This document shows positions 45,872-56,547 of a DNA stretch of 64,000 bases, one piece after another. Made by a program: the position numbers and the translations under genes. The DNA comes from Pseudopyrenochaeta lycopersici (lineage: Eukaryota > Ascomycota > Dothideomycetes > Pleosporales > Pseudopyrenochaetaceae). Under the pieces are notes generated by a model, which was given only the letters and a program-made list of their open reading frames with translations, had not been told where the DNA came from and did not search any database. The DNA is taken from positions 310,001 through 374,000 of the forward strand of contig NHZP01000032.1 of NCBI GenBank assembly GCA_003313425.1, written 5' to 3'. Within the stretch, counting starts at the first letter, position 1. Each line of letters starts with the position of its first letter.

Positions 45872-47951
45872 CTAACTCTCCTCCTGATCAATTCTACGGT
45901 TCTTACCTTCCGAGATTAAAACAGTCCCCTCTTTGCCCTCCGAAACTAATAACTTCCGTACCTCTGTATCCGTCATCACCGAAGCCTTACCAAGCGTGTC
46001 TTCAGTATGTTGAGCCACTACCTGCGCGACCGCCATCCACGAGTTTCCGAGGAGCGATATCTTCGTCTGCGAAAGGAAGACGAAGACCACGCCAGCAAGC
46101 AGCATGAGATGAACGAACACAAGCGCCGCAATGACCGCAAACCCAGTCCACCGCCTCGGCACCACGAACTCCTCGGAAAACACCGTCAACGCCTGTCCCT
46201 CCGCGTTGAAGAAAGGCATCACGTCGTAGAACGCCATCTGCGCCACGGCCGTGAAAAGATACTGCAGCGCGAGTGCTGGATTCTGCGTGCGGCGCAGGAT
46301 GGTTCCGAGCACTGCGACGTGGCCGCGGTTGATGCCGTACGTGTCCATGGCTAGGATGAGCGTCCTGTTTGCGCCTTTCCACATGTCATTCTTGGCCCAG
46401 AAGCCCTGGCCCATGGCAGCAATGAGTGATGAGGTCTGGTTTAGACGCGCGGTGGTCCAGTTCGAAGGCGGGTCCAGAGTGAGGATGCCGCGGTCTTTCG
46501 TGCTCATGGACGTACATGCGGCTTCACAGAACATGTGCACGACGTCGTCTGAGACTGGTGCGTAGTCGATGCTGGCGAGGCTGAATTCTAGTGGTGGCTC
46601 TACGAAGTCGAGGTGGCTCTGAAGCGTGACATTGTATGCTTGGTCGAGAGTGCCGTCGAGGGCGTCGGTGAAGCAAAGGCTAGCACTAAAGATAAGGGCA
46701 AAGTCGCCTGCTACCCCTGTTGCGGTGGTCCAGGCCCCAGAATATGATATAGCCCAATCTTCGAGAGAGCCCTGCTCCCAGTTCTCAGCCGTCAATCCGG
46801 TAGTGTTGAAGACGAGAAACGTAGTCGATCCCGCACCGTCATCAGGTGAACCGGCTTTGATACCACCCATCGTTTCAATCAGACACAACGAAGCCCTCCA
46901 AAGTTCGTTTGCCCTCCAATTCCCTCGTGTTGGAAGAATGACGGTGCAGTTGAATTTGACAGATGGGATGGTATCGTCAGCAACCGTAGGGATTAAGTTC
47001 TACCGATGTGTCTACTCCCACGCCCACTGTGCCTGTCACAAACCGGAAAAGGTCAGGATCTGCTTCATTTACGTATTCTAGCGCCAGGTTTGTCAGCGTA
47101 GGTCTAACGCACACAACCCGTGAATGCATGACTCGTGTAGTGCCTGAGAATGACCGTAGCACTGAGCGACTCAAGGATCTCGAAAAGGGTAGAAATGCTC
47201 GGGTGGAAGGGCCGGTGTCTGCCACGCCTTCTGCGGGAACGACCTGCTCGCTGATCTCTGCAAACCGAGGGAAGACTGATGGTCCTGTGTTCCAAAAGTT
47301 GACGCCTTGAGCTCCGTTGACGATAACTGTAGGGGCATCGCTGCGGAAGCCGTATGCTAAGGTGGTTGTATTTTGCGGAAGTCGTATAACTTCCTCAGAA
47401 AAATCCAACAGTAAAATCGTTGACGTAAACTGAGACACTACCATGATAGCCAGCATTAGGAGGACGACGATGGTATGCAGGATGGGGATGTTCTTGAACG
47501 GGCGGCGCAGGATTGGCCATGCGAGTACTTGAGGGCTGACAGCAACAGCCCGGACAATGGAAAGAACAGGGAGCTTCCACAGACTTGTGCCTTTACACTC
47601 GAGGAGAATGGCAGCGACCATTGAGGAGGAGAGACCAGCCTGCACGGCTATTGCGGTCCTGATGAAAACCGAGGTGATTGTGACTGTTGTCGCGGCCCGT
47701 CCACTCCGCACGATGCTCATCCAAAAGCCAGGCGCTGGACGGTCTTGCACCGCCTGGAGAGATGCATGCCAGAAGGCGGCCAGGAAGGCGACTGCCGCAG
47801 CCAAAACGGCCGTGCCAAGCGCGAGAACGACCAAGCCGTACACTCCTATCAGGTCAGTTGCTGAGCGTTTCTGAGCTTTAGTAGCTGTCTGGCCATTGGG
47901 ATTATGCACAGGCATATAAGTGATTGTGGTTGTCTGGTCGTCCTCACCCAT
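45872..47951 (-). CDS. Multi-pass membrane protein of unknown function, frame broken by one base
   Basis: From ATG 47951 a frame of 324 aa runs to a TGA at 46977-46979. A second frame, offset by one, runs on to 45872. Across the break the upstream frame reads TSVELNP and the other frame continues TVADDTIPSVKFNCTVILP. Removing one C of the CCC near 46989-46991 would make a single 680-aa chain, and no intron of suitable phase exists. Hydrophobic segments: VYGLVVLALGTAVLAAAVAF, TIVVLLMLAIMVVSQFTSTI, and near the C-terminus FAVIAALVFVHLMLLAGVVF. The segment between carries cysteines and NTT/NWT glycosylation sites, suggesting an outward loop. This layout is common in uncharacterised Pezizomycotina proteins. 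A sequencing error or a recent mutation are both possible. Confidence 0.6.
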
Positions 47952-48386
47952 CTCTGTGGATCGATGCTGGAAATATCGAGCTGTGGTTTCTGTGAGTTCA
48001 AAGCAAACCGCGGCAATAGACGGAAATCATGCAAGCTTATCTGCAAATGTAGAAACCCAGAATCCGGCTTTAACATGCCATAGACAAGAGTCAGATGAAG
48101 CCTTTGGCTTGGCCTAGCGCGGTCTAGGCAGTGGTGTGGCGCTTGCATGCTTGTAACGGTAGTTCAGCTACATACTAGTCGTTCACTTACATGCCAGTAG
48201 TTCAGCTGCATGCCGCAGCCACGAGAGATTGAACGGCACACCACCAAAGGACTAGAGCCTTTTCGGCCCTTCTCTTACTCTGCAACGAGGCTCTTATGAG
48301 GCGCCTACGACCTCTCTAAAATGTTGTAAGCCTTATTGTTAGCTAGGAATTTACCATTAAATGCTCCCCCCGCGTCTGTCCTAATT
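47952..48386. promoter_or_regulatory. Divergent upstream region of the membrane-protein and cell-wall-type protein genes
   Basis: 435 bp between divergent starts. It contains a short imperfect repeat of GTAGTTCAGCT at 48160-48170 and 48190-48200. No gene. Confidence 0.4.
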
Positions 48387-49322
48387 ATGGCACACATTTT
48401 CCAATACCTCCCGATCATACTTCTCGTTACATCAAGCGCCCCATCAGCAACAGCACAAACACCAGATTCAAATGCTCAAGCCTGCCAAGTTGCCTCTCGG
48501 ATCGTATCCATCTGCATCAGCGCCAACCCTACGCTCTCGACCGCAACAGCCTTCTCATCGACTGCATCCTGCGCCTGCTACTCCTCCAGTATCTGGGCCC
48601 CTGGTGTCTTTGACAATTACCACGCCTCGTGCTATGCCTTCTACAGCACCGCCTCGCCACAAATCGTCGCGCAAGCCACATCCTACTTCCATGGACCGGT
48701 CCCCAGCAACCCGTGCGCGCAAGCCGGCAACCTGCTGAGCGCGTCGCGCACCGCAACAGAGACCACGCTGAATTTGCCGCAGACGACAGAGGCCGCGTAC
48801 GCGCCGTGCCGCTATGTGGAGAGCATCGGGTCGTCGTGCGCGAGCGTGTTGCTGTCTTTAGCAGCTCGGTGAGAGGAGACGACGCAACGCGCGTAGCCGC
48901 ATCGTGCTTGTGCTACGGCAGTGCGGGCATCAATGGTGTGCTGACGGCCTGGAAGCCCATGCTGTTTGATAATTCATGGGCGGCTTGTATTGATTATTTC
49001 AAGACGGCCAATCCAGCGCAGTATACATCTATCACGGCATCGCCTGGCTTTGAAATCACGCCGTGTGCGAAGGCAGGCGATATCCGGGGCTTGGGTTCGA
49101 CTTCATCTGAAGCGTCACGAACATCGTCATCGATACCGACGGCTACGAGTTCCGTGACAAGCGGTGCGAGTGGTAGGGTTGTGGTGGGCAGATTGGATTT
49201 TGATGTAAGTTTTGAGACATCTGAGCATATCTTTGCGTTTGCTAATGGTTATGCAGTGTCGGATGCTACTCCTGGCTTGTGTAGTGTTAATCGTGGGTCT
49301 GCTGAACTGTGGACTAATCTAG
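48387..49322 (+). CDS. GPI-type secreted protein with two cysteine modules, frame problem in the middle
   Basis: ATG 48387 begins the signal peptide AHIFQYLPIILLVTSSAPSA. Two related modules follow: VSICISANP, SCACYSSSIWAPGVFDNYHA, NPCAQAGNL; then CRYVESIGSSCAS, ASCLCYGSAGINGVL, FDNSWAACIDYFKTANP, TPCAKAGDI. A Ser/Thr-rich tract follows (STSSEASRTSSSIPTATSS). A 52-nt intron (49205-49256) leads to CRMLLLACVVLIVGLLNCGL at 49257-49322, a GPI-attachment-like tail. Near 48845 the frame must shift (two extra bases, or one missing) for module 2 to read through. A phase-matched 53-nt GT-AG segment (48871-48923) could instead be spliced out, but it would remove the SCLCY core of module 2. Likely a cell-wall or surface protein of unknown role. 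Confidence 0.6.
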
Positions 49323-50877
49323 ACTCAAGCTTACGGAAGAGGTCCTCCTCCCACTCATTAAAGCCCGTGAAAGCTCTAGGTCGTCTCCCTAGTCACTTTC
49401 TATCTGCATAATATTCTTATAGATCCACATCGTCATATACGGCCCACCACTCAAGGAGTCATCCTGACTCGAACCAGGGAGGGCTAATTTGCCGTTCAGG
49501 TTAGCGAGCCATACCGCGCCTGCTACCTTCAGATGGAGCATGTTGCGCCATGTGCTTCTGTGTCCTCCATTGCCAGTATTTCGCAGAGCGCGTTGTGTAT
49601 ACTTAAGCTACCAATTATTATTGCTGGAGACGCTTGGTGGTGCTTTATTTACTCACTACCTTATTCAAAATCAAATCTCACATGACCACTATACAACTAC
49701 CATGTCTTAGTCTAATCTTGTACTCTTGCCGCGTGTGAAAGGACGAGAGAACGTGCGAGTTATCCGAATACATATATATCTATGCTCGTGAAAGATCGAC
49801 ACCTGGGAGGTAACGATCCGTCTGTCCATGATCATACATTCCAATGCCAACCTTCTACCCCTTCACAGCGTCAGTGCCTTATTACAATCTATCCCTCACG
49901 GTCATCTGTGGTCCGCTGCAGGGGCTTGTATTCGCACAATCACAGCTCAGCTTAACTCAATGACACAAATAAAGTACTCAAGCGCAGCTATATAACACTT
50001 GTAAAGTTGTGGTGCACTAGCCGAATTTTGATAGTACCTTAGTCGGACGTACTTGTGCGCATAACGATTATGCATAAATTTTCGTGCGATAGCAGTTCTA
50101 GGACTGATAGTTCTATGGTAAGTTTTGCAGATTCCGATAGGGCCTTTTTCTACGCTTTTGTAGCAAGGAAAACAAGATCGTAGTATCGAGGCAAAACAAG
50201 GCTGATTTACAATAAAAACAGGCTTCCTATCAACTAGTCGTGGAAGCGACGATAGGAATACGATATTTGGGCTCAAAATTGCGTAGATGTTGAGAATCAC
50301 CAGCAGCAAAGAGTATGGTTTGCGCCGAATTGTAGTCGCTTGAAGTTGAAGTACTTCTTGTAATTTCCAACACAGCTGGCTTTCCGCGGCACAGTGATTC
50401 TTGTTTCTCTGCAGGTAGTAACAAAAGACAACGAGTTTGTTTTTAAGAGAGCGTTCAATACAGCTCTTCTCAGATTATTCCAGCTTCGTATGCAAGTGTG
50501 CCAGAAGTTGGCCGTATAAGAGAGTATACTTACCCCAGGAAATGTCGTTGACTTTTAGTGTACGCAACATCCATTTAAATCACTTGGGTCACTCAGGGCT
50601 GAAAGGAAGTCGCCAACCTATTGCGTCGATTTGGCAAATTCTGTACTTCATCTAACATCTTGGCTCAATTTGGAAATATCATGTCGGTACTATATACAAA
50701 CCCCATCCATGCGCCAATATTTGCCGAGCAGGCATTATACCACCGGTACTTCATTATATTGCGCGTGACAACTGTATTTAGAATTCCATATAAAGATAGA
50801 CGCTTAGGATGGGCACAGCTTGGACTTGAAAGGCTTGCACCTCGATATTTGCGGCAAAATTATAATTGTTCGCTAAG
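49323..50877. other. Intergenic stretch, no gene seen
   Basis: About 1.55 kb with short open frames only. It includes the LPMO promoter at the right end. Confidence 0.45.
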
Positions 50878-51687
50878 ATGTATCTACTTACTCCTCTTCT
50901 CCTACTTGTTGGCACTGTCCAAGCACATTGTGCGTTCCATTTCTAGTCCGGTCTGACTTTGCTAATCTCATCAAGACCGTTTCTCGAAAATAATTGTCAA
51001 TGGTACTCCCGAAGCTAATGAGTGGACTGCCGTCCGACAAACCAAGAACTACCAGACCAATGCTGGCGTAACTTCAGTCACTAGTCCGGACATGCGTTGT
51101 TTCCAGAACCGCGCTGGAACTTCTACTGCCACCGTCGCAGCTGGTTCGGAGCTCGGCTTCGTTGCCGCAGCGAGCATTAGCCATTTCGGGCCTGTCCAGT
51201 TCTACATGGCAAAGGTGCCAGATAGTGCGAACATAAACACATGGGAGGCCAGTGGCAATGTTTGGTTTAAAGCTGCGAGTATCAGCGCCCAAGGAAGTCC
51301 GTTAGGAAGTGGACCTGAGACTTGGCCAACTTATCGTACACCAATCTTTTTCTTTAATAGTACACCATCATTGCATTTCGTGATAATGCTAACTGGTGAG
51401 TAGAAAAGTCTACCGCATCCTTCACCATCTCCAAAAACACTCCATCCGGCAAATACCTTGTGCGGGTCGAATCCATCGCGTTGCACCAAGCGCAGAGTGT
51501 AGGTGGCGCACAAATATATCTGTCTTGTGCGCAGGTCGAGGTTACAGGTGGAGGGAATGGGAAGCCAGGGCCGCTTGTAGCGTTTCCGGGGGCTTATAAT
51601 GCGAATGATCCAGGACTGAGATGGAGCTACTATCCGATTCCGACGAGTTATACGGCGCCTGGACCGGCAGTGTGGAACGGGAACTAG
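50878..51687 (+). CDS. AA9 lytic polysaccharide monooxygenase
   Basis: Three exons, 50878-50929, 50976-51335 and 51404-51687, with introns of 46 and 68 nt, give 231 aa. The signal peptide YLLTPLLLLVGTVQA is followed directly by His, the N-terminal copper ligand (QA-HYRFSKIIVNG). The second ligand is in AASISHFGPVQFYMAKVP, and the axial tyrosine in AQIYLSCAQVEV. The second intron join restores WPTYQKSTASFTISKNTPSG, and the end YPIPTSYTAPGPAVWNG is typical. AA9 enzymes cleave cellulose or related glucans oxidatively outside the cell, using copper, a reductant and peroxide or oxygen. There is no cellulose-binding module, as in most family members. Earlier frames read around the intron fail, so the exon joins are well constrained. 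Confidence 0.95.
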
Positions 51688-52524
51688 TACTAGACCATGT
51701 AATGTGATGCGATGTATATTGAATTGGACGGTGTAGATGTGCACAGATTACATGTTATCGTTGCAATCTCGAACATATGATGAAAGCCAAATCGAAGTAG
51801 ATCTCGTGTGGGGCCTCTATCTGAAGGCAAAAAGTCTCCCTGCTGCAACGATTCTTGGTGTCATCGTACTTATCGCCAGCACTTAGGGTTTGAGGCCTGC
51901 GATCCTTATGGTGACGTACCTTCAAATTTCCGCACCTCTCTCCACTATGGCCTCCTCCTCATATCTTTTGGGGAAGATCACATCTCCCTATCACCAACAG
52001 TCGCGTCAGTCGTAAGAGACTTACACGCGCTCCCTGGGCTGTAAGCTGAGGAGACTTCTGATACTCCGCTACATCTTTCTCCAGCCATATGAATCAGGCG
52101 TCGAAGTTGTCTCGGATGCTATTGAGGACGAAGCTTCCGAAGTTGAGCTGTTCGCTGTACACTCTGAGTTTGTTGCCTCCAGCGACCATGCCGAGTTAGC
52201 GTGGCTACTCTCACTGGCTCAATTGAATATCATGGAGATGTGAAAAGATTAGGGAAAATGGTACTTCAATTATGTATATTGCGAAATTAACAAAGTACGA
52301 CGAAAGGAAATCCGCCGAACGAGCAACGAATTACTTTAGCCTCTCCTCATTGCCGCTCGTGAACGGTTTCACAAATTCCGCATTTCCTCAGAGTCGTTAC
52401 AGACAGTTCTTTATATCTCCAAAGTTCTGTCTGATACGCGTTACAGATTATTGGACGTTTAGTTCAGATGAACACAACACGTTCCATAAGAAGCACGCAC
52501 AGTGTGAGGACTATTGAGCGCCAC
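51688..52524. other. Intergenic stretch with a coding-like trace
   Basis: 837 bp between the LPMO and the end of the NACHT gene. At about 52036-52242 the plus strand reads FLQPYESGVEVVSDAIEDEA and FVASSDHAELAWLLSLAQL in one open frame of about 65 codons without a start. This may be a relic of a lost gene. Confidence 0.3.
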
Positions 52525-55500
52525 TTATTGAAAGTCGAAGAACGCGTCGTCGAATTCTGTATTGTCCGGATTTTCATACTCATCCAAGTTGAAGAGATCG
52601 TCCAGATCATCAGTTAAAACCGGATCTAGGTTTGTTCCATTCACAGGGACCTCGTCCTCGCGCAGAACATACCTCCTCTCAACACTCATTTCTCGATCCG
52701 CCTCTTCCTCCCCTTCGAATCTTAGTCTAACGGACTCCGTTGGACCTTGCTCCGAAGAATCCTCCCCTAAAAGCCAACTGCTCCGGCCTGTCACAACTTC
52801 GGCTTTATAAAATGTAGTAGTTCCAGGGTAACTAGACCGAGGACATTAGTATCACAGTCACTAGGGTTTAGCTAGCATGATATAAACTTAGGATAAGACT
52901 TACAGAGCTAGTACTTGCCTACCTTTCTCAAGGTAGGGCAAAGTATGGTTGAAAAGAGGTGATGGAATTGGCACCAGATGATTGACGGTCGTGTCAATAG
53001 GACGCGATCCTGGATACTCTGGGTCGGCATCCATAATACGGTAACGGCGGAGTTCTCCGTCCCCTATTATCGATTGTATGCGGCAGAGACTGCCTTCACC
53101 CTCGATCTTGCCTTCCTCTTGGTTGCGGTAAAGAACTTCATCACCGACTTTGGGTTGGGGTTTGGCTTCCTGCATTAGCTGGACCGGGGTCGTCGGATCC
53201 ACTAATTTCGGTAAAGCACCTGTTATAGGAGCTTCACTGTCACCATCTTCTCTTGAACGCCGGAGTTTTGCCGGTACTGGCAACAATGCATCCTCATTGT
53301 GATATTTTCGCGTATGTGACTTAAGCGCACTCTTCTTTGCAAAGCCAATGCGGTTGTATTGGCACGATAATTCCTTGCAATACACCCGCTGGAGATGCCC
53401 AGCTTCATGTTGGATTCTAAGATGCAAAGAAACGAACCCTGCAGAAGATCTAGGGCAATATGGATAACGACAACGAAACGCAGTAGATGCGTAAGATTCT
53501 TGGAATGTTTTAAGTGCAGCGTTCGAGACGCCTGCAATTTCAGATCGTGACAAGAGGAGGATGACAGCCTTGTCGAACTCAGCGACTAGTTTGCTGAATT
53601 GAGTTGGATCGTTCTGTAAAGTAAATGCCTCAACGTCTGTCGCAATGCTGATATAAGCTTGCGAACAAAGTCCGACGCGGATGGTACTTACCTTCTCCTG
53701 TCTCACAATGCTGTTGGCTGGCTAACCAACGAGCGTGTAGACATCCTTTTATCAAGTCGTGTATCGGCAGATGGGCTATCAGGTTGAGTCGCGAGTCTAA
53801 TCGCTCCTCAACGGCTTCTATTGAACCATTATTGGATCCGAGAATATCATGGGTTACGGAGTAAGGCTTTTGAATATTATATAGTTGAGCAAGTTGGGCC
53901 GAGATAGGTTGGTCGAGGTCAAGAGGTCCTCCGGTCGAAGCGTATTGCAAGAAGTGTTCGACCCAAAACTCTGATGCATACGGCAGAAGCCGATAACTCC
54001 CACTCACAATTCGCATAAGGTTGTCAGGCTGAGAGGCTCCTGTAGCTAACAGATCAAGTCCGCGCATAAGCGTAGAGGTGCACGCAAAAGACATATCTTC
54101 GTGGGCTCGCATGGGTGAAATGATCTGGGGCGCCGTGGATTTCAGGAAAAACCTATAATAAGTCAACACGTGGAGTTGCGAGAGGAGACGATTCTCTGAC
54201 TCTTTGACGGAAAAGTGAACAAGGACCACGGTTGAATCGGGTCGCACCTCTACGAGAGGCTTGCAATGGTCCAAGATCTGAACAATAGGAATACTCTGTG
54301 CAGAGTTGTTCGTACTTAATGGAGAGTCTACTAATCCATGAAGCAACTCATGCTTGTGTAGAGGCCTCTGTGCGAAGCAGATCCAGCTGATCATGCGAGG
54401 TACACCACCATAATTCTGTGGCCCACGAACGCTACACAATCGAGTTAGAATGCGGCTATATAGATTATCAAGATCTGAGGGCAGATCATTAACAAGTATT
54501 TGAAGCTCCTCAGGGCTGTAAGTCGACTCAAGTGAGTCTAGAACTAGTCGTACCCACAAGAACATGCCTGCTGCTAATTAGCTCTTTGCCGTCGAGACTC
54601 AAGGAAGATGTACCATCAGATTTGTCAAGAAGACTCCGCTTGATCTGACTCAATATCGACCCATCAGGATCCAGCGAACTGAAGTGCTCGGGAAGCTCGG
54701 ATAGTCTATTGTCGACAAAGTCTCCGATAGAATGTGCGATTGCGAGACTTTCGTCACTCTCGCTGAGGGACATTGTTACAACCGCTTTGTTCCTCCTACG
54801 TAGATTCCGAGACATATCCAGAGTCTCCCGGCTCGAAATCAAGATCTTGCAGATGTATGATGACGAATCAGTCGAGAGCACTTGCATGAGATCCTTCAGA
54901 AGGTCCTTCTGTTCCACTGCGTCCCATTCGTCAAGACCATCTATAATTAAACGTGTAGAACCTAGTCCTTGCAAAAGCTCCGGTAGCAGAACCAACATTG
55001 CTTTCTTAGATGGAACGGGATACGACTTGAAGTAAACATCATGGACGTAGACAGCGAGATCTTGATGCTTCTGTATGATCTGCGAGACGACTGATCGGAG
55101 CAGTCGAATTGAACTTCCAGATGAGTCCCCCAAGTAGCTGCAAAAATAGAAAAGCACATTCAAAGCATTTGCTTCAGCGTGATGAACGAGGCTAGAGCAT
55201 ATCGTGGATTTGCCTCAGAATCATCAGTACAATATGGCAGTCGTATACAAGACAACTCACCTGCTCCAGGCTTACCATACACCCACAGGAGAGCATTTTG
55301 TGCATTATCTTTGAGCCAAAGCTGTGTCTTTCTATGCTGAATGAACCAGTCACAGCTGCTAGGAAGACAATCTCGACTGTGTCTTTCAAGCGCATCGTCA
55401 GGGAGCAGGTCATCTGTACCGAGCCATGACAATACAGTGCGGATCTTATTGGCAGTCCATTCCTTTTCTTGCTGCTCCCACTTTTGCGCTTCTTCCTCAT

Positions 55501-56276
55501 TGTGTTTCACAGCATTGGAGATATCCGCAGCAACAGCCTCTTTATCGACAAGCTCACTATGGTATGCCAGATTTCTCAAGATAGTGTCGAATCGTGACTC
55601 AAAACCAGCCCACATGGAGCCGAAGAAGGTGGCCCATGCTGTCTTTCGTGAGAATTGGAAGAAATAGTGTCGCGTACTCATGAAACTCACATTTTCTGCG
55701 CACGAACTTATAGGCACGCCTGTGGAATTCCACGATGTCTGAATAAACCAGGGCAAGCACCTCTTGGAAGTTGTGGTCATCATGTAATGCATCCTCAAGG
55801 CGATCTAGACGGGGCATCATGTCGGCAATCTTCCCATACGCTTCGATCAGTTTTTCAAAGGCACCAAGCGAATCCATCGTTATCTACAGAGTACGATTTA
55901 GCAACAAGGCAAGTGGTTGACGGGTCCGGCAAAGCTATTCTTAGAAAGAATAGTACAACACCAACCATGGACAGCTTACCATGAGCATCAACTTCACAGG
56001 TGCCCATATCCAGGACAGGTATGGAGTCCCATTGCAGAGCACTTCCACTACTTTCGAGTAGTGCTCCATGCCGCGCAAGAATGGCTCCAGCCGAGCCATG
56101 TGCCGTAGTGTGCGACGTGCGCGTAGCTCCCGCTCGACCTTGATTGCCTCATCTCTGACATCTTTAAGTTTAGTATTATTGAATAGTCGCTTGTCGTCGG
56201 GAGTGACGCTTCCCGCAAAGCGCTCGAAAGCGTCATGAAGCGTGCGGCGCGCTCGCTGCGAAGGTGGACCCGCCAT
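52525..56276 (-). CDS. NACHT NTPase (STAND/NLR-like) fused to C2H2 fingers and an SGF29-like double Tudor
   Basis: Seven exons, 55980-56276, 55691-55883, 55261-55638, 54614-55213, 53692-54567, 52904-53636 and 52525-52831, with introns of 46-96 nt, give an uninterrupted 1127 aa. Residues 1-240 form the helical N-terminal domain common in fungal STAND proteins (WIWAPVKLMLMITMDSLGAF). Walker A is GKPGAG-KSTICSS near 285, split by an intron. Walker B is RLIIDGLDEWD near 380. Then come KILISSRET (sensor) and DGMFLWVRLVLDSLES near 490. Two C2H2 fingers lie at about 835-895. The C-terminus has VGDEVLYRN near 945 and VLALYPGTTTFYKAEVV, LRFEGEEEADRE, VERRYVL, matching SGF29 Tudor domains, which bind H3K4me in SAGA. 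No WD40, ankyrin or TPR sensor repeats are seen. NACHT proteins act in non-self recognition and regulated cell death; the target is unknown. Confidence 0.88.
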
Positions 56277-56547
56277 CGGAACTTGGAAAACAAGCACCGA
56301 GAAGCCACCGAACCGTAACCGCCTTTTCAAAACAAAGGGTTCTACGAACGAAATGTCTTGTCGAGAGGTTGACACTTATCTATATTAATCTGAAGGCTGA
56401 CAGTGACCGCGGTCAGCCTCGCTGCTACGACACGGGGCTCAGCCTCAGAGGATTTGCGGCCATTGGTCAGCTCCTGAGGCCCTCAGCGTCCTCCAAAATG
56501 GCGGTCGGTAGACATGCTTGCCCAGCAATCTTCTGCCTCACCATACA
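56277..56547. promoter_or_regulatory. 271-bp bidirectional promoter between the NACHT and SNF2 genes
   Basis: The two starts are divergent and close, so the genes probably share upstream elements and may be co-expressed. Open frames here have no motifs. No specific site is claimed. Confidence 0.55.

Noticed and set aside
49440..49520. tRNA-like B-box (GGTTCGAGTC) on the minus strand
   Set aside because: The T stem does not pair over five bases and no acceptor stem or proper A-box is found at the required distance.
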